Source of the DNA: Roseiflexaceae bacterium UBA965
GTDB taxonomy: Bacteria > Chloroflexota > Chloroflexia > Chloroflexales > Roseiflexaceae
Reading direction: 5' to 3'
Assembly: GCA_002292925.1 (NCBI GenBank)
Contig: DBCF01000109.1
Coordinates: forward strand, 23,852-41,350
Length of the DNA stretch: 17,499 nt
This document shows positions 1-7,608 of the stretch, in pieces. Positions within the stretch are counted from its first letter, which is position 1. Each line of letters begins with the position of its first letter. The notes below the pieces were generated by a model. It did not search any database. It was not told where the DNA came from and saw only the letters and a program-made list of their open reading frames with translations. Made by a program: the position numbers and the translations under genes.

Positions 1-8
1 CTCGCGTC

Positions 9-46
9 ATTCCATGCCGGTTGCCGTGGCAACCGTTGCGTGGAAT
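9..46. repeat. Long imperfect inverted repeat (hairpin)
   Basis: Bases 9-17 pair with 38-46 (one G-T wobble) and 18-25 pair with 28-35. This leaves a two-base bulge at 36-37 and a very tight centre (GT); with four bases left unpaired at the tip the inner stem is GGTTGC/GCAACC. It lies downstream of the minus-strand ABC exporter gene. There is no T-run after either arm, so it is not a textbook intrinsic terminator. It could be an RNA-processing or stability hairpin, or belong to something beyond the window edge. Confidence 0.6.
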
Positions 47-75
47 CTCCCGAGGCTTGTCACTGCATCGGGAGA
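46..75. repeat. Second inverted repeat adjoining the first
   Basis: TCTCCCGA at 46-53 is the exact reverse complement of TCGGGAGA at 68-75, giving an 8-bp stem with a 14-base loop. It abuts the hairpin at 9-46, sharing base 46. Both lie within about 110 bases of the ABC exporter stop codon, so on the minus strand they would fall in that gene's 3' untranslated RNA. No T-run follows. A factor-independent terminator is possible but not supported by a U-tract. Confidence 0.5.
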
Positions 76-117
76 CGACGGGGGGTGGCGTTCAAGTGGA
101 GTCTGTTGATGCGCTAT

Positions 118-1887
118 TTATGCCGAATCAATCAGCTGGTGGGCATAGAGTTTGGCATAGATGCCGTTGTGGGCGATGAGTTCGCTATGACTGCCGTCTT
201 CGACAATCAACCCTTGTTGCACCACCAAAATCCGATCGGCGCTCCGTACCGTCGCCAGGCGGTGGGCGATGATGATACTGGTGCGTCCCTTAAACAGCCG
301 CTCGAGGGCTTCTTGCACCAGTGATTCGGTAGTAGTATCGATGCTACTGGTGGCTTCATCGAGGATCAAGATACCGTGGGGCTGCAAGGCAATCGCCCGG
401 GCCAGCGCCAACAATTGCCGCTCGCCTGCCGACAAACTGGCACCGTTGGGTGTTACCCACGATTGGTATTGGGCGGGCATCCGTTCGATAAAGGCCGCCG
501 CATTCGATGTCTGCGCGGCGTCGAGGATGGTTTGATAGGGCACACTGTCGCGGTACAAGCGCACATTAAAGGCGATGTCCCCTTCAAAGGTCACCGGGTC
601 TTGGGGAATCACCGACACCAGCCCCCGCAACGCCAATGGGTCGAGCTGGCGGATGTCGATGTCGTCGAGCAAAATCCGCCCTTGTTGCGGGTCGTACCAG
701 CGCGCCAGTAAGCCAATCAAGCTCGATTTGCCAGCCCCCGTTGGCCCCACGATAGCCACCCGTTGCCCGGCAGGGATGTGCAGATCGATGCCCCGCAAAA
801 CCGGTTGGTCGGCATTATATGAAAAATGCACGTTTTCGAGTTTGACATCGCCCGTAAAGGGATTGGTGGGGGGAGTCGCTACTTCGGGAGCTGTTATTGA
901 CGATGCTTCACTCAATGTGTATTGGATGCGGTCTGCCGCCCCAAAGGCAATCTGCACCGCGTTGTATTGCTCTGACAAACGGAGTACCGGCTGAAATGCC
1001 CGATCGGCGTATTGGATAAACGCCACCAACATGCCCAGCGTCGCCCAGCCTGACAACACCCCTTGACCGCCACCATACAGCAACATGGCCAAGCCAATGG
1101 CCGCAATAAATTCTTGCACCATCAAAAACAAGGCACTGTGCCGACGCAACACAATCAAGGCATTGCGATAGGCATTGTTGAAGCCGTCAAACTTTGCAGT
1201 GCTCGCGTGTTGCGCACCAAACACCTGGAGCACGGGGATGCCTTGCAGTTGCTCGTTAAGATAGGCGCTGACCCGTGCGAGCGCCGTGCGCTCCCCCGTC
1301 GATGACGAGCGTACCCGGGCACTGAAATAGTTCGTCACTACCACCAGTATCGGCAATACTGCCACAACGAGTAATGCTAAGCGCCAATTGATACTAAACA
1401 TAACGATGATGGTCACAAGCAGTGTAGCGGTTTCGGTAACGATGGTGACCGCACTTGTCGATATGAGGGCACTCAAGGTGTCGACGTCGCTGGTAAGCCG
1501 AGTCACCAAATCACCGACGGGATTGCGATGGAAGAACGCTTGGTCTTGTGACATGATGCGGTTGAACAGATTGGTGCGCATGTCTGATAAGGCGCGTTGA
1601 CCGGCTTTTTGTAAATAATAACTATAGACGTACTGGATGATAAACATGGCAATGGCGGTACCGCCATAGAGCGCCGTAATCGGCCAAAGGTCTGCGGTAT
1701 CGCCCGTCGCAATCGGACCGTCAATGGCCCATTGCAACAATGATGGCGGCACCACATTGAGTCCTGCGGTAACGCCGAGTAATACAAATGCAATTGCAAG
1801 TGGGCGCCAATGCGGTTTGACAGCGTGATACATCAGCTGAAATAGAATGATATCTGGCCCTTGCGTGCTACGTGGTTTAGGTGTCAT
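118..1887 (-). CDS. ABC exporter, fused membrane and ATPase domains (multidrug/lipid type)
   Basis: 589-residue type I ABC exporter half-transporter, which works as a homodimer or as one half of a heterodimer in the inner membrane, using ATP hydrolysis to export a substrate. The N-terminal ~310 residues are the membrane domain, with hydrophobic segments near 30-50, 68-92, 145-187 and 252-295. The ATPase domain covers ~345-589: Walker A GPTGAGKSS (381-389), Q-loop Q429, signature LSAGE (485-489, where LSGGQ is usual), Walker B GILILDE (505-511, catalytic Glu 511) and switch His 542. All catalytic residues are present, so the site should be active. The substrate cannot be told from sequence. 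The ATG start at 1887 has no clear Shine-Dalgarno; a later Met (residue 19) is an alternative. No partner half-transporter is in the window; one could lie beyond base 1. Confidence 0.93.
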   Translation of the reverse strand: MTPKPRSTQGPDIILFQLMYHAVKPHWRPLAIAFVLLGVTAGLNVVPPSLLQWAIDGPIATGDTADLWPITALYGGTAIAMFIIQYVYSYYLQKAGQRALSDMRTNLFNRIMSQDQAFFHRNPVGDLVTRLTSDVDTLSALISTSAVTIVTETATLLVTIIVMFSINWRLALLVVAVLPILVVVTNYFSARVRSSSTGERTALARVSAYLNEQLQGIPVLQVFGAQHASTAKFDGFNNAYRNALIVLRRHSALFLMVQEFIAAIGLAMLLYGGGQGVLSGWATLGMLVAFIQYADRAFQPVLRLSEQYNAVQIAFGAADRIQYTLSEASSITAPEVATPPTNPFTGDVKLENVHFSYNADQPVLRGIDLHIPAGQRVAIVGPTGAGKSSLIGLLARWYDPQQGRILLDDIDIRQLDPLALRGLVSVIPQDPVTFEGDIAFNVRLYRDSVPYQTILDAAQTSNAAAFIERMPAQYQSWVTPNGASLSAGERQLLALARAIALQPHGILILDEATSSIDTTTESLVQEALERLFKGRTSIIIAHRLATVRSADRILVVQQGLIVEDGSHSELIAHNGIYAKLYAHQLIDSA

Positions 1888-1924
1888 GTGCCATTGTTAC
1901 CATGTATAGAATGAATATTGAGTT

Positions 1925-1930
1925 AGTATA
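1925..1930 (-). promoter_or_regulatory. Candidate -10 element for the ABC exporter gene
   Basis: On the minus strand this reads TATACT, five of six matches to the sigma-70 consensus, 37 bases upstream of the exporter ATG. No good -35 lies at the normal 17-base distance; the nearest is a TTGCAC about 20 bases upstream. The inverted repeat 1930-1952 abuts it and could be an operator. This is weak support from sequence alone. Confidence 0.3.
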
Positions 1931-2002
1931 CACCCGTATGCGCTGTGGGTGTGCAATCGGGCACTAATCACCATGGTGCATATTATTTGACGTGGGTCGT
2001 GA

Positions 2003-2031
2003 TTGTTAATACATTGATGTCTCGCTATAAT
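2003..2031 (+). promoter_or_regulatory. Sigma-70-type promoter upstream of the phosphatase/FHA/helicase cluster
   Basis: TTGTTA (2003-2008) and a perfect TATAAT (2026-2031) are separated by 17 bases, predicting transcription from about 2038. That gives a leader of about 240 bases before the phosphatase GTG, unless the start serves another product (a 36-codon frame begins at 2042) or a nearer promoter in the AT-rich stretch 2130-2260 is used instead. Confidence 0.5.
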
Positions 2032-2265
2032 GAAAACAACAATGCAATCTTATTTGACCGCCATGGCCGTGCCCCGCATCATTGATGTGCACGCAGGATG
2101 TGCTTGTGCTGGCGTATTTATGCGAATTTCTTACAAATACATAGATTCATAAAGATATTTATAGAGTAAAATTAATAAAATACGACGACTATGTTAGCAC
2201 AATGTAATACATATAGCTACCACGTGTTTGTGTTGATATGGTAGGATAAAGACATTACTAAAACG

Positions 2266-2272
2266 GCGAGGA
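2266..2272 (+). promoter_or_regulatory. Ribosome binding site that supports the GTG start of the phosphatase gene
   Basis: GCGAGGA ends four bases before the GTG at 2277. It is the only purine-rich site near the start of the frame, and no in-frame ATG lies upstream, so it fixes the start at a GTG codon. Confidence 0.6.
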
Positions 2273-2276
2273 TATT

Positions 2277-3791
2277 GTGACTACCACCAAGAACCCTATT
2301 ATTAGTGTTCCAACTCGATATGTGATTGCAGAACAACAAGACGCTGCGCTCTGGGTCGTCGATCAAGAGCCGTGGCGACGTTGTTGGTTTTGTGATAGTC
2401 GATTGGGTTTACCAAGTGACGAATATTGTGGTTCATGTGGTGCCCGTTTTACCCCACGGCGTTACCGAGGTGAGTTTCACAAGACGCCTGTAGCGGGTTT
2501 ATTGCTTGAACTCGCAAAGAACAGTACAATCAAGTTAGACAACTTACGACTGCCAGTCGTATACGAAACGCTCTATGTTGATGATGGTGCAGTGGTATTG
2601 GCCCGCCCCGTTGATGGTCAAACATTAATGCCACTAGCGGCGCACGATTCGTTGTTGTTAGCGCATGCGTTTTTTAGTGGTGCGCTACAGTTGTATCGGG
2701 CTGGGTATACCCTTGGTGCAATAAACCCACTCGATGTGGTGTTTCATAATGATGCGACAGTGTCGCTTCGGATTGCACCGTATTTGACACGAACCACTGA
2801 CTCTGAAGCCCAAATAGTTGCCCAAATCGGTGCGCTCATTAATGCGTTTGTTGATGTCCCACGGATTACGCGGCGGTTTGATATTGCCGATGCCGATGTA
2901 AATCCACTACTTGGGATTATCGCTGATATCCGCGCTGGATTACTTGATACGTTCAATCAGTGTATTGCCCGCGTCGAAAGTGTCTTGGTCCCCTATGAGA
3001 CGCGTCGATTTTTGTATTTGCGCGGTGCAGCCACGACTGATGTCGGACTCAAACGCCAGAGCAACGAAGACAGTGTGTTGGTATCGACGATGCAGTGGTT
3101 GCGTGATGGGGGGAATTATTCGGTAGGGCTGTATGCTGTCGCCGATGGTATGGGTGGGCATGCCGCGGGCGAAGTTGCGAGTGCATTGGCGGTAAATTCG
3201 ATCAATGAGCATATTATTGCCGGTAATTTGACGCAACTCATGCAACCCGTGTTTGGCAACGATGTATCGGCAGTGGTGCAGTGTATCGATGATGCAGTGC
3301 AATACGCTAATCAACGCATCATCCACGAAGCGCGGCAACAAGGTAACAACATGGGGACGACGTTGACCATGGCATTGGTGCTTGGCGATACTGCGTATAT
3401 TGCCAATATCGGTGATAGTCGTACCTATTTGTGGCGTGATGATCAACTGCGACGAATTACCAATGACCATTCATTAGTCATGAAACTCGTTGAACTTGAA
3501 CATATCATCGAAGCCGATATTTATACGCATCCCCAACGCAACGGGGTGTTACGCTCGATGGGTGTGACCAATGCTGCCGAAATCGATATTTATATCGAGC
3601 GATTACGCCCTAATGATATGCTGTTGTTGTGTAGCGATGGCCTGTGGGAAATGGTGCGTGATCTCGATATTGCAACGATTTTACGGCGTGGTGGTACGGT
3701 TGATGAGATGGCTAATGCGTTACAGGCTACCGCAAATGGCGCTGGTGGCGATGATAATATTAGTGTGATTTTGGTTCGCTGTGAATCGTAA
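2277..3791 (+). CDS. Zinc-ribbon / pseudokinase-like / PP2C Ser-Thr phosphatase
   Basis: 504-residue cytoplasmic protein with three parts. Residues 36-55 form a zinc ribbon (C36, C39, C51, C54). Residues ~60-235 resemble a degraded protein kinase: RPVDGQTL (110-117) looks like the kinase hinge, and GYTLGAINPLDVVF (143-156) sits where a catalytic loop would be but lacks its Asp and Lys; no DFG is seen. Residues ~245-504 are a PP2C-family metal-dependent phosphatase with intact motifs: TDVGLKRQSNED (254-265), ADGMGGH (289-295), GDSR (379-382), SDGLWE (453-458) and GGDDN (490-494). D290, D454 and D493 are the expected metal ligands, so the phosphatase should be active on phospho-Ser/Thr. GTG start with a good ribosome site. 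It is followed after 40 bases by an FHA gene, a likely partner. The zinc ribbon and phosphatase calls are firm; the pseudokinase is inferred from pattern. Confidence 0.92.
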   Translation: MTTTKNPIISVPTRYVIAEQQDAALWVVDQEPWRRCWFCDSRLGLPSDEYCGSCGARFTPRRYRGEFHKTPVAGLLLELAKNSTIKLDNLRLPVVYETLYVDDGAVVLARPVDGQTLMPLAAHDSLLLAHAFFSGALQLYRAGYTLGAINPLDVVFHNDATVSLRIAPYLTRTTDSEAQIVAQIGALINAFVDVPRITRRFDIADADVNPLLGIIADIRAGLLDTFNQCIARVESVLVPYETRRFLYLRGAATTDVGLKRQSNEDSVLVSTMQWLRDGGNYSVGLYAVADGMGGHAAGEVASALAVNSINEHIIAGNLTQLMQPVFGNDVSAVVQCIDDAVQYANQRIIHEARQQGNNMGTTLTMALVLGDTAYIANIGDSRTYLWRDDQLRRITNDHSLVMKLVELEHIIEADIYTHPQRNGVLRSMGVTNAAEIDIYIERLRPNDMLLLCSDGLWEMVRDLDIATILRRGGTVDEMANALQATANGAGGDDNISVILVRCES

Positions 3792-3797
3792 ATACGC

Positions 3798-3813
3798 CGA
3801 GAACAAATTCTCG
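3798..3813 (+). other. Small intercistronic hairpin between phosphatase and FHA genes
   Basis: CGAGAA (3798-3803) and TTCTCG (3808-3813) form a 6-bp stem with a CAAA loop in the 40-base gap. No T-run follows, and the FHA gene's ribosome site (GAGGTGA, 3822-3828) starts nine bases later. It could tune read-through, mRNA processing or translation rather than stop transcription. Confidence 0.4.
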
Positions 3814-3831
3814 CGGTGAATGAGGTGAAAC

Positions 3832-5370
3832 ATGAAATGTCCAATGTGTGGGGAAGTGAATAAACTAGATGTGCGCTTCTGTGAACACTGTGGCGCACGT
3901 CTTGATGCCCCGACAACAGACGCACCGTCGGTTGCACAAGTCATTATTCCTGCGTTAACTTGTACGAAATGCGGTGCGATTGTCCTCCCTGGTGAGACAA
4001 ACTGTGATAATTGTGGCCAAGCAATTGCTCCCGTGTTTGCAGGCAACAACCAAACCAGTGCCGAGCTCCATGTGGTCGATTTACCCCGCGAAGGGTTTGC
4101 AGATACGGCCGTCGATATGAACAGCATCCACAAAAACACCCAATCAAGTGGGACGTCAGGTGCAATTGAATACCGCATCGAAAACACCCCCACAGAAACA
4201 CCAGCGCCTGAAGAGGCCATTTATACCACGCACGTAGAAGTAGTCGAGGTCGTATCTGATCCGTTGAGCGAGCCGATTACCCACAATGCAGAACCAATCA
4301 CCCAAGCAAATCAATCGTTGCCCAATATCGACGAGCCAGAAGTAGCGCCTGCGGTCGCATCAGTAGACGCCGAATATGTGGTGAGTGATGAAGTCGTCGC
4401 CGCACCCGCGCCATTTGATGGTGATGTACAAGCCTTGAAGAAGCGCCGCCAAGAACTCGAAGAAGAAATTACCCGTCAACGCGAAATCATGAAGCAACTC
4501 GACCATATGCGTCGTGCATTCCGTGAAGTGACACCCCAAGCGGTGTTGATGGGGCTTTCTGAAGCCGAAGAAAAACTGAAAACGGCCGAACAAGAAATGG
4601 AGAGCTTGCCGATTCCTCCTGAAATCGACCCGGCAGTGATTGAGCGCCTCCAAAAAGACCTTGCTCGCCAAATCGAAATCATCGATCAATTTGAGCAATT
4701 GCAACGCACCTTTGGCTCTGCGACCCCGCGGGCAGTGCTCCAAGGGATTATCGATGCCCGCCAAACCGAAGAACGTATTCGTGCCGATCTTAAGGAATTC
4801 GGCGTGGATGTGATGGTTCCGCGCTCGGGGAGTGCCGCCGTTGCTGCTGTTCCGCCGGTTGTTGCGCCACCAGCACCAGTAATCTCGCCAGTCGTGGCCA
4901 ACTTACCGGTCGCTACCCCACCGCCAGCAGCTCCTATGGTGCCTGCAGCGCCAGCAGACATGCTTCAGCCCGTCGTAAACACCTTGATGCCGGTACCGTC
5001 ACATTCCTTAGAACCAGTGGTTAACCCCGTCATCAACCCTGTTGCCCCAGCTGCACGTTTACAACTCGAATCAGGGACGATTGTGCCGTTACCGACGGGT
5101 CGCCGCGAAATCATCATCGGGCGTGATGACCCCATTAGTGGGGTGCATCCCGAAATTGATATGACCCCGTATGGTGCCGAAAGCGGTGGTATTAGTCGCC
5201 GCCATGTGCGTTTAACGATTATCGACGGTCAATGGATGATTACCGACTTACAATCGACCAATCATACACGCGTCAATGGAGTACGAATTGATCCAGGTGT
5301 ACCAACCCCCTTGCCCGATAGCGCCCAAGTTGTGTTGGGGCGTATCGGCTTTATCTTCCGTAGCTCGTAA
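3832..5370 (+). CDS. Double zinc-ribbon, coiled-coil, FHA-domain protein
   Basis: 512-residue cytoplasmic protein, probably a phospho-threonine reader and scaffold. Two zinc ribbons lie at the N-terminus (C3/C6/C17/C20 and C44/C47/C58/C61), followed by an acidic low-complexity stretch (~75-200). A charged helical region (~200-322) holds two copies of one motif 64 residues apart (217-242 and 281-306, both with F, TP, AVL and G in register). A Pro/Ala/Val-rich linker follows (~330-405). The C-terminal FHA domain (~408-512) keeps the key residues GR (430-431), SRRH (455-458) and STNHTRVNG (475-483), so phosphopeptide binding should be intact. ATG start with GAGGTGA four bases upstream. It follows a PP2C phosphatase gene and precedes a helicase gene by three bases. 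No kinase gene is in the window, so the kinase that would phosphorylate its ligand must be elsewhere. Confidence 0.92.
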   Translation: MKCPMCGEVNKLDVRFCEHCGARLDAPTTDAPSVAQVIIPALTCTKCGAIVLPGETNCDNCGQAIAPVFAGNNQTSAELHVVDLPREGFADTAVDMNSIHKNTQSSGTSGAIEYRIENTPTETPAPEEAIYTTHVEVVEVVSDPLSEPITHNAEPITQANQSLPNIDEPEVAPAVASVDAEYVVSDEVVAAPAPFDGDVQALKKRRQELEEEITRQREIMKQLDHMRRAFREVTPQAVLMGLSEAEEKLKTAEQEMESLPIPPEIDPAVIERLQKDLARQIEIIDQFEQLQRTFGSATPRAVLQGIIDARQTEERIRADLKEFGVDVMVPRSGSAAVAAVPPVVAPPAPVISPVVANLPVATPPPAAPMVPAAPADMLQPVVNTLMPVPSHSLEPVVNPVINPVAPAARLQLESGTIVPLPTGRREIIIGRDDPISGVHPEIDMTPYGAESGGISRRHVRLTIIDGQWMITDLQSTNHTRVNGVRIDPGVPTPLPDSAQVVLGRIGFIFRSS

Positions 5371-5373
5371 GCA

Positions 5374-7608
5374 ATGACAAACCACATTGTTGCGGGATTG
5401 AATGAATCACAACGCCGGGCTGTCGAAGCAATCGACGGTCCGGTGCTTGCGTTAGCGGGTCCTGGCAGCGGCAAAACCCGCGTCCTCACCCATCGGATCG
5501 CCAATCTCGTCGGCAACCACGATGTGGTGCCCGAGCGTATTTTGGCAGTGACCTTTACCAACAAAGCTGCCCGCGAAATGCGTACCCGTATGCGTGATTT
5601 GCTTGGTGCCACTGTGGCCGAACGCATCGATATCGGTACTTTCCACAGCCTTGCGGCCCGCTGGCTCCGCCGTGATGGCACCAAAATCGGCTTGCCTGCG
5701 AGTTGGCTGATTTATGATGACGACGATCAACAACGCTTGATTCGCCGTATCACCAAAGAACTCAAACTCCCCGAGAAGCCCTTTACCCCACGTAATGTGC
5801 TGGCGGTTATTTCGAACGCCAAAAACGAATTGATTGACGTGGCTACCTACACCGCGTCTGCCCGTTCACCAGAAGTACGCATGTATGCCTTGTGCTATGC
5901 ACGCTACGAAGAATTGCTACGGATTGCGGGTGCCGTCGACTTTGATGATTTGTTGTTGCGCACCATTGATTTGTTTCGCACCGAAGCCCTGGCGTTTTAT
6001 CATTCCCGTTATCGCTATATTTTGGTCGACGAATACCAAGACACCAATCGCGCCCAATACGAAATGGTCAAGGCTCTTGCCAAAGGGGCGGGGAATATTT
6101 TTGTGGTGGGTGACGATGATCAATCCATCTATGGCTGGCGCGGTGCCGATGTCCGTAATATCCGGCGTTTCGATGCCGACTTCCCTGGCGCTCAAGTGAT
6201 TATTTTGGCCGAAAACTACCGTAGTAGCCAGATGATTTTGGATGTGGCTCAATCCTTGATCGACGCGTCGCCGCGCCGGGTTTTTCGCAAAGAATTAACC
6301 GCCCAAACCAGCGGTGGTGAAGCAGTTACGTGGCGTGAATATAGCGACCAAAACGACGAAGCACAACGGGTTTGTGATGCCATCGAGCATATCGTCGTTT
6401 CGGGGAGTGGGCGCTTTAGTGATTGTGCCATCATGTACCGCACCAATGCCCAAAGCCGCGCATTCGAAGAAGCCTTGGCCCGCCGGCGTATCCCCTATGT
6501 ACTGGTTGGGGGGATGCGCTTTTATGAGCGACGTGAAATCAAAGACATGTTGGCGTGGTTGCGTTTGATGGCCGACCCCCACGACGATGTATCGCTCATG
6601 CGAGCTCTTGACTTCCCGAGTAGCGGTGTCGGAGCTGCTAGCCAAGACCATGTCAATAGCTGGGTGGCGACCAATCGTTGCTCGTGGTACACCGGGTTGA
6701 CACAGTGTGTCAATGACCCACAAGCGATTCCAATGCTCAAAGGAGCACCGCGCCAACGGCTGGTGCAGTTTGCGCTGAAGCTCCAACGATTGCTCAATCA
6801 GACCAATCTGGTGTCACTGCTCGATGTATTTGATGCGATTTTGATTGAGACACTGTTCTCTGCCGCACTCAACGAAGAATACGGCGAAACAGATGGCGAA
6901 TCACGGATGGAAAACGTCACTGAGCTCCGACGGGTTGCCGGTGAATATCTCTTGTTGCCCATCAATGAACAATTATCGCGCTTCCTCGAAGAAATCGCCT
7001 TGGTGTCAGATGTCGATCGTCTCAATACCTCAGATAATCACGTGGTCTGTATTACCATGCACCAAGCCAAGGGCTTAGAATACGACAACGTCTTTTTGGT
7101 GGGGCTTGAGGACGATTTGTTGCCCCATGTCCGTACTCACCAAGATCCCGCCCAAGTCGAAGAAGAGCGCCGGATTTTGTATGTGGGTATCACCCGTGCC
7201 CGCAAACGCTTGGCGATGTCTCGTGCCAATCGACGCCTTAATCGTGGTCAATACATGAACACGATTGGCTCGCGCTTCCTCAAAGACATCCCGAGTAAAC
7301 TCTTGTCCAATACGGCGATGGGCAGTCGGGTTGGTGCCCGCACCATGGCAACCCCGAACCCTACCTATCAAGGCTGGGGTACGGCAGCCGCCTTCCAAGC
7401 CAACAAAGCCGTCACACCACCGCCACCCATCGTGCTTGAAGTCGGTGATGTGGTGCGGCATCAACGCTTTGGTGAAGGGGTCGTGTTGGCGGCCAAAGTA
7501 GTTGATGACGATCTCGAAGTCGTAGTCAAGTTTAGCGATGATGCCGTCGGCGAAAAACGCTTAATTGCGAGTTTTGCCCGACTCGAGCGGATACACACTA
7601 ACAATTAA
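5374..7608 (+). CDS. pcrA: PcrA/UvrD-type ATP-dependent DNA helicase
   Basis: 744-residue superfamily 1A 3'-5' helicase, acting in nucleotide excision and mismatch repair, replication restart and removal of stalled transcription complexes. All motifs are present: Q-motif Q13, Walker A AGPGSGKT (28-35), Ia TFTNKAA (60-66), motif II VDEYQD (218-223), III VGDDDQSIYGWRG (245-257), IV AENYRS (279-284), V TMHQAKGLE (561-569) and VI YVGITRARKRL (603-613). After a variable linker, residues ~691-740 (GDVVRHQRFGEGVV...) match the C-terminal Tudor-like domain of PcrA/UvrD that contacts RNA polymerase; this is why I prefer pcrA over rep. The ATG lies three bases after the FHA gene stop with no clear Shine-Dalgarno, suggesting translational coupling. 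The start fits the family, since the Q-motif normally begins about ten residues in. Its stop overlaps that of the convergent RNase H gene. Confidence 0.96.
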   Translation: MTNHIVAGLNESQRRAVEAIDGPVLALAGPGSGKTRVLTHRIANLVGNHDVVPERILAVTFTNKAAREMRTRMRDLLGATVAERIDIGTFHSLAARWLRRDGTKIGLPASWLIYDDDDQQRLIRRITKELKLPEKPFTPRNVLAVISNAKNELIDVATYTASARSPEVRMYALCYARYEELLRIAGAVDFDDLLLRTIDLFRTEALAFYHSRYRYILVDEYQDTNRAQYEMVKALAKGAGNIFVVGDDDQSIYGWRGADVRNIRRFDADFPGAQVIILAENYRSSQMILDVAQSLIDASPRRVFRKELTAQTSGGEAVTWREYSDQNDEAQRVCDAIEHIVVSGSGRFSDCAIMYRTNAQSRAFEEALARRRIPYVLVGGMRFYERREIKDMLAWLRLMADPHDDVSLMRALDFPSSGVGAASQDHVNSWVATNRCSWYTGLTQCVNDPQAIPMLKGAPRQRLVQFALKLQRLLNQTNLVSLLDVFDAILIETLFSAALNEEYGETDGESRMENVTELRRVAGEYLLLPINEQLSRFLEEIALVSDVDRLNTSDNHVVCITMHQAKGLEYDNVFLVGLEDDLLPHVRTHQDPAQVEEERRILYVGITRARKRLAMSRANRRLNRGQYMNTIGSRFLKDIPSKLLSNTAMGSRVGARTMATPNPTYQGWGTAAAFQANKAVTPPPPIVLEVGDVVRHQRFGEGVVLAAKVVDDDLEVVVKFSDDAVGEKRLIASFARLERIHTNN

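Larger units (their letters stand above)
1888..2276. other. AT-rich divergent intergenic region (389 bases)
   Basis: This separates the minus-strand exporter gene from the plus-strand phosphatase gene and must carry both promoters. It is visibly richer in A and T than its surroundings, especially 2120-2260. I see one good plus-strand promoter (2003-2031), a weaker minus-strand -10 (1925-1930), further AT-rich -10-like hexamers (for example TAAAAT at 2167-2172), and a 6-bp inverted repeat ACACCC/GGGTGT (1930-1935/1947-1952). A 36-codon open frame at 2042-2152 is not called as a gene. No RNA gene is recognisable. Confidence 0.7.

Noticed and set aside
1..117. Possible tRNA or other RNA gene in the hairpin-rich left edge
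   Set aside because: The stems do not form a cloverleaf, and there is no T-loop consensus or CCA end.
2042..2152. 36-codon open frame in the intergenic region
   Set aside because: No Shine-Dalgarno, no family resemblance, and its AT-rich 3' half looks non-coding. Kept only as a finding because of the promoter placement.
2940..3470. 176-codon frame on the minus strand within the phosphatase gene
   Set aside because: It is a shadow of intact PP2C motifs on the other strand, with no supporting signal of its own.
4810..5050. Pro/Ala/Val-rich stretch as a DNA tandem repeat
   Set aside because: The bias is at the protein level (a flexible linker). No regular nucleotide repeat unit is present.
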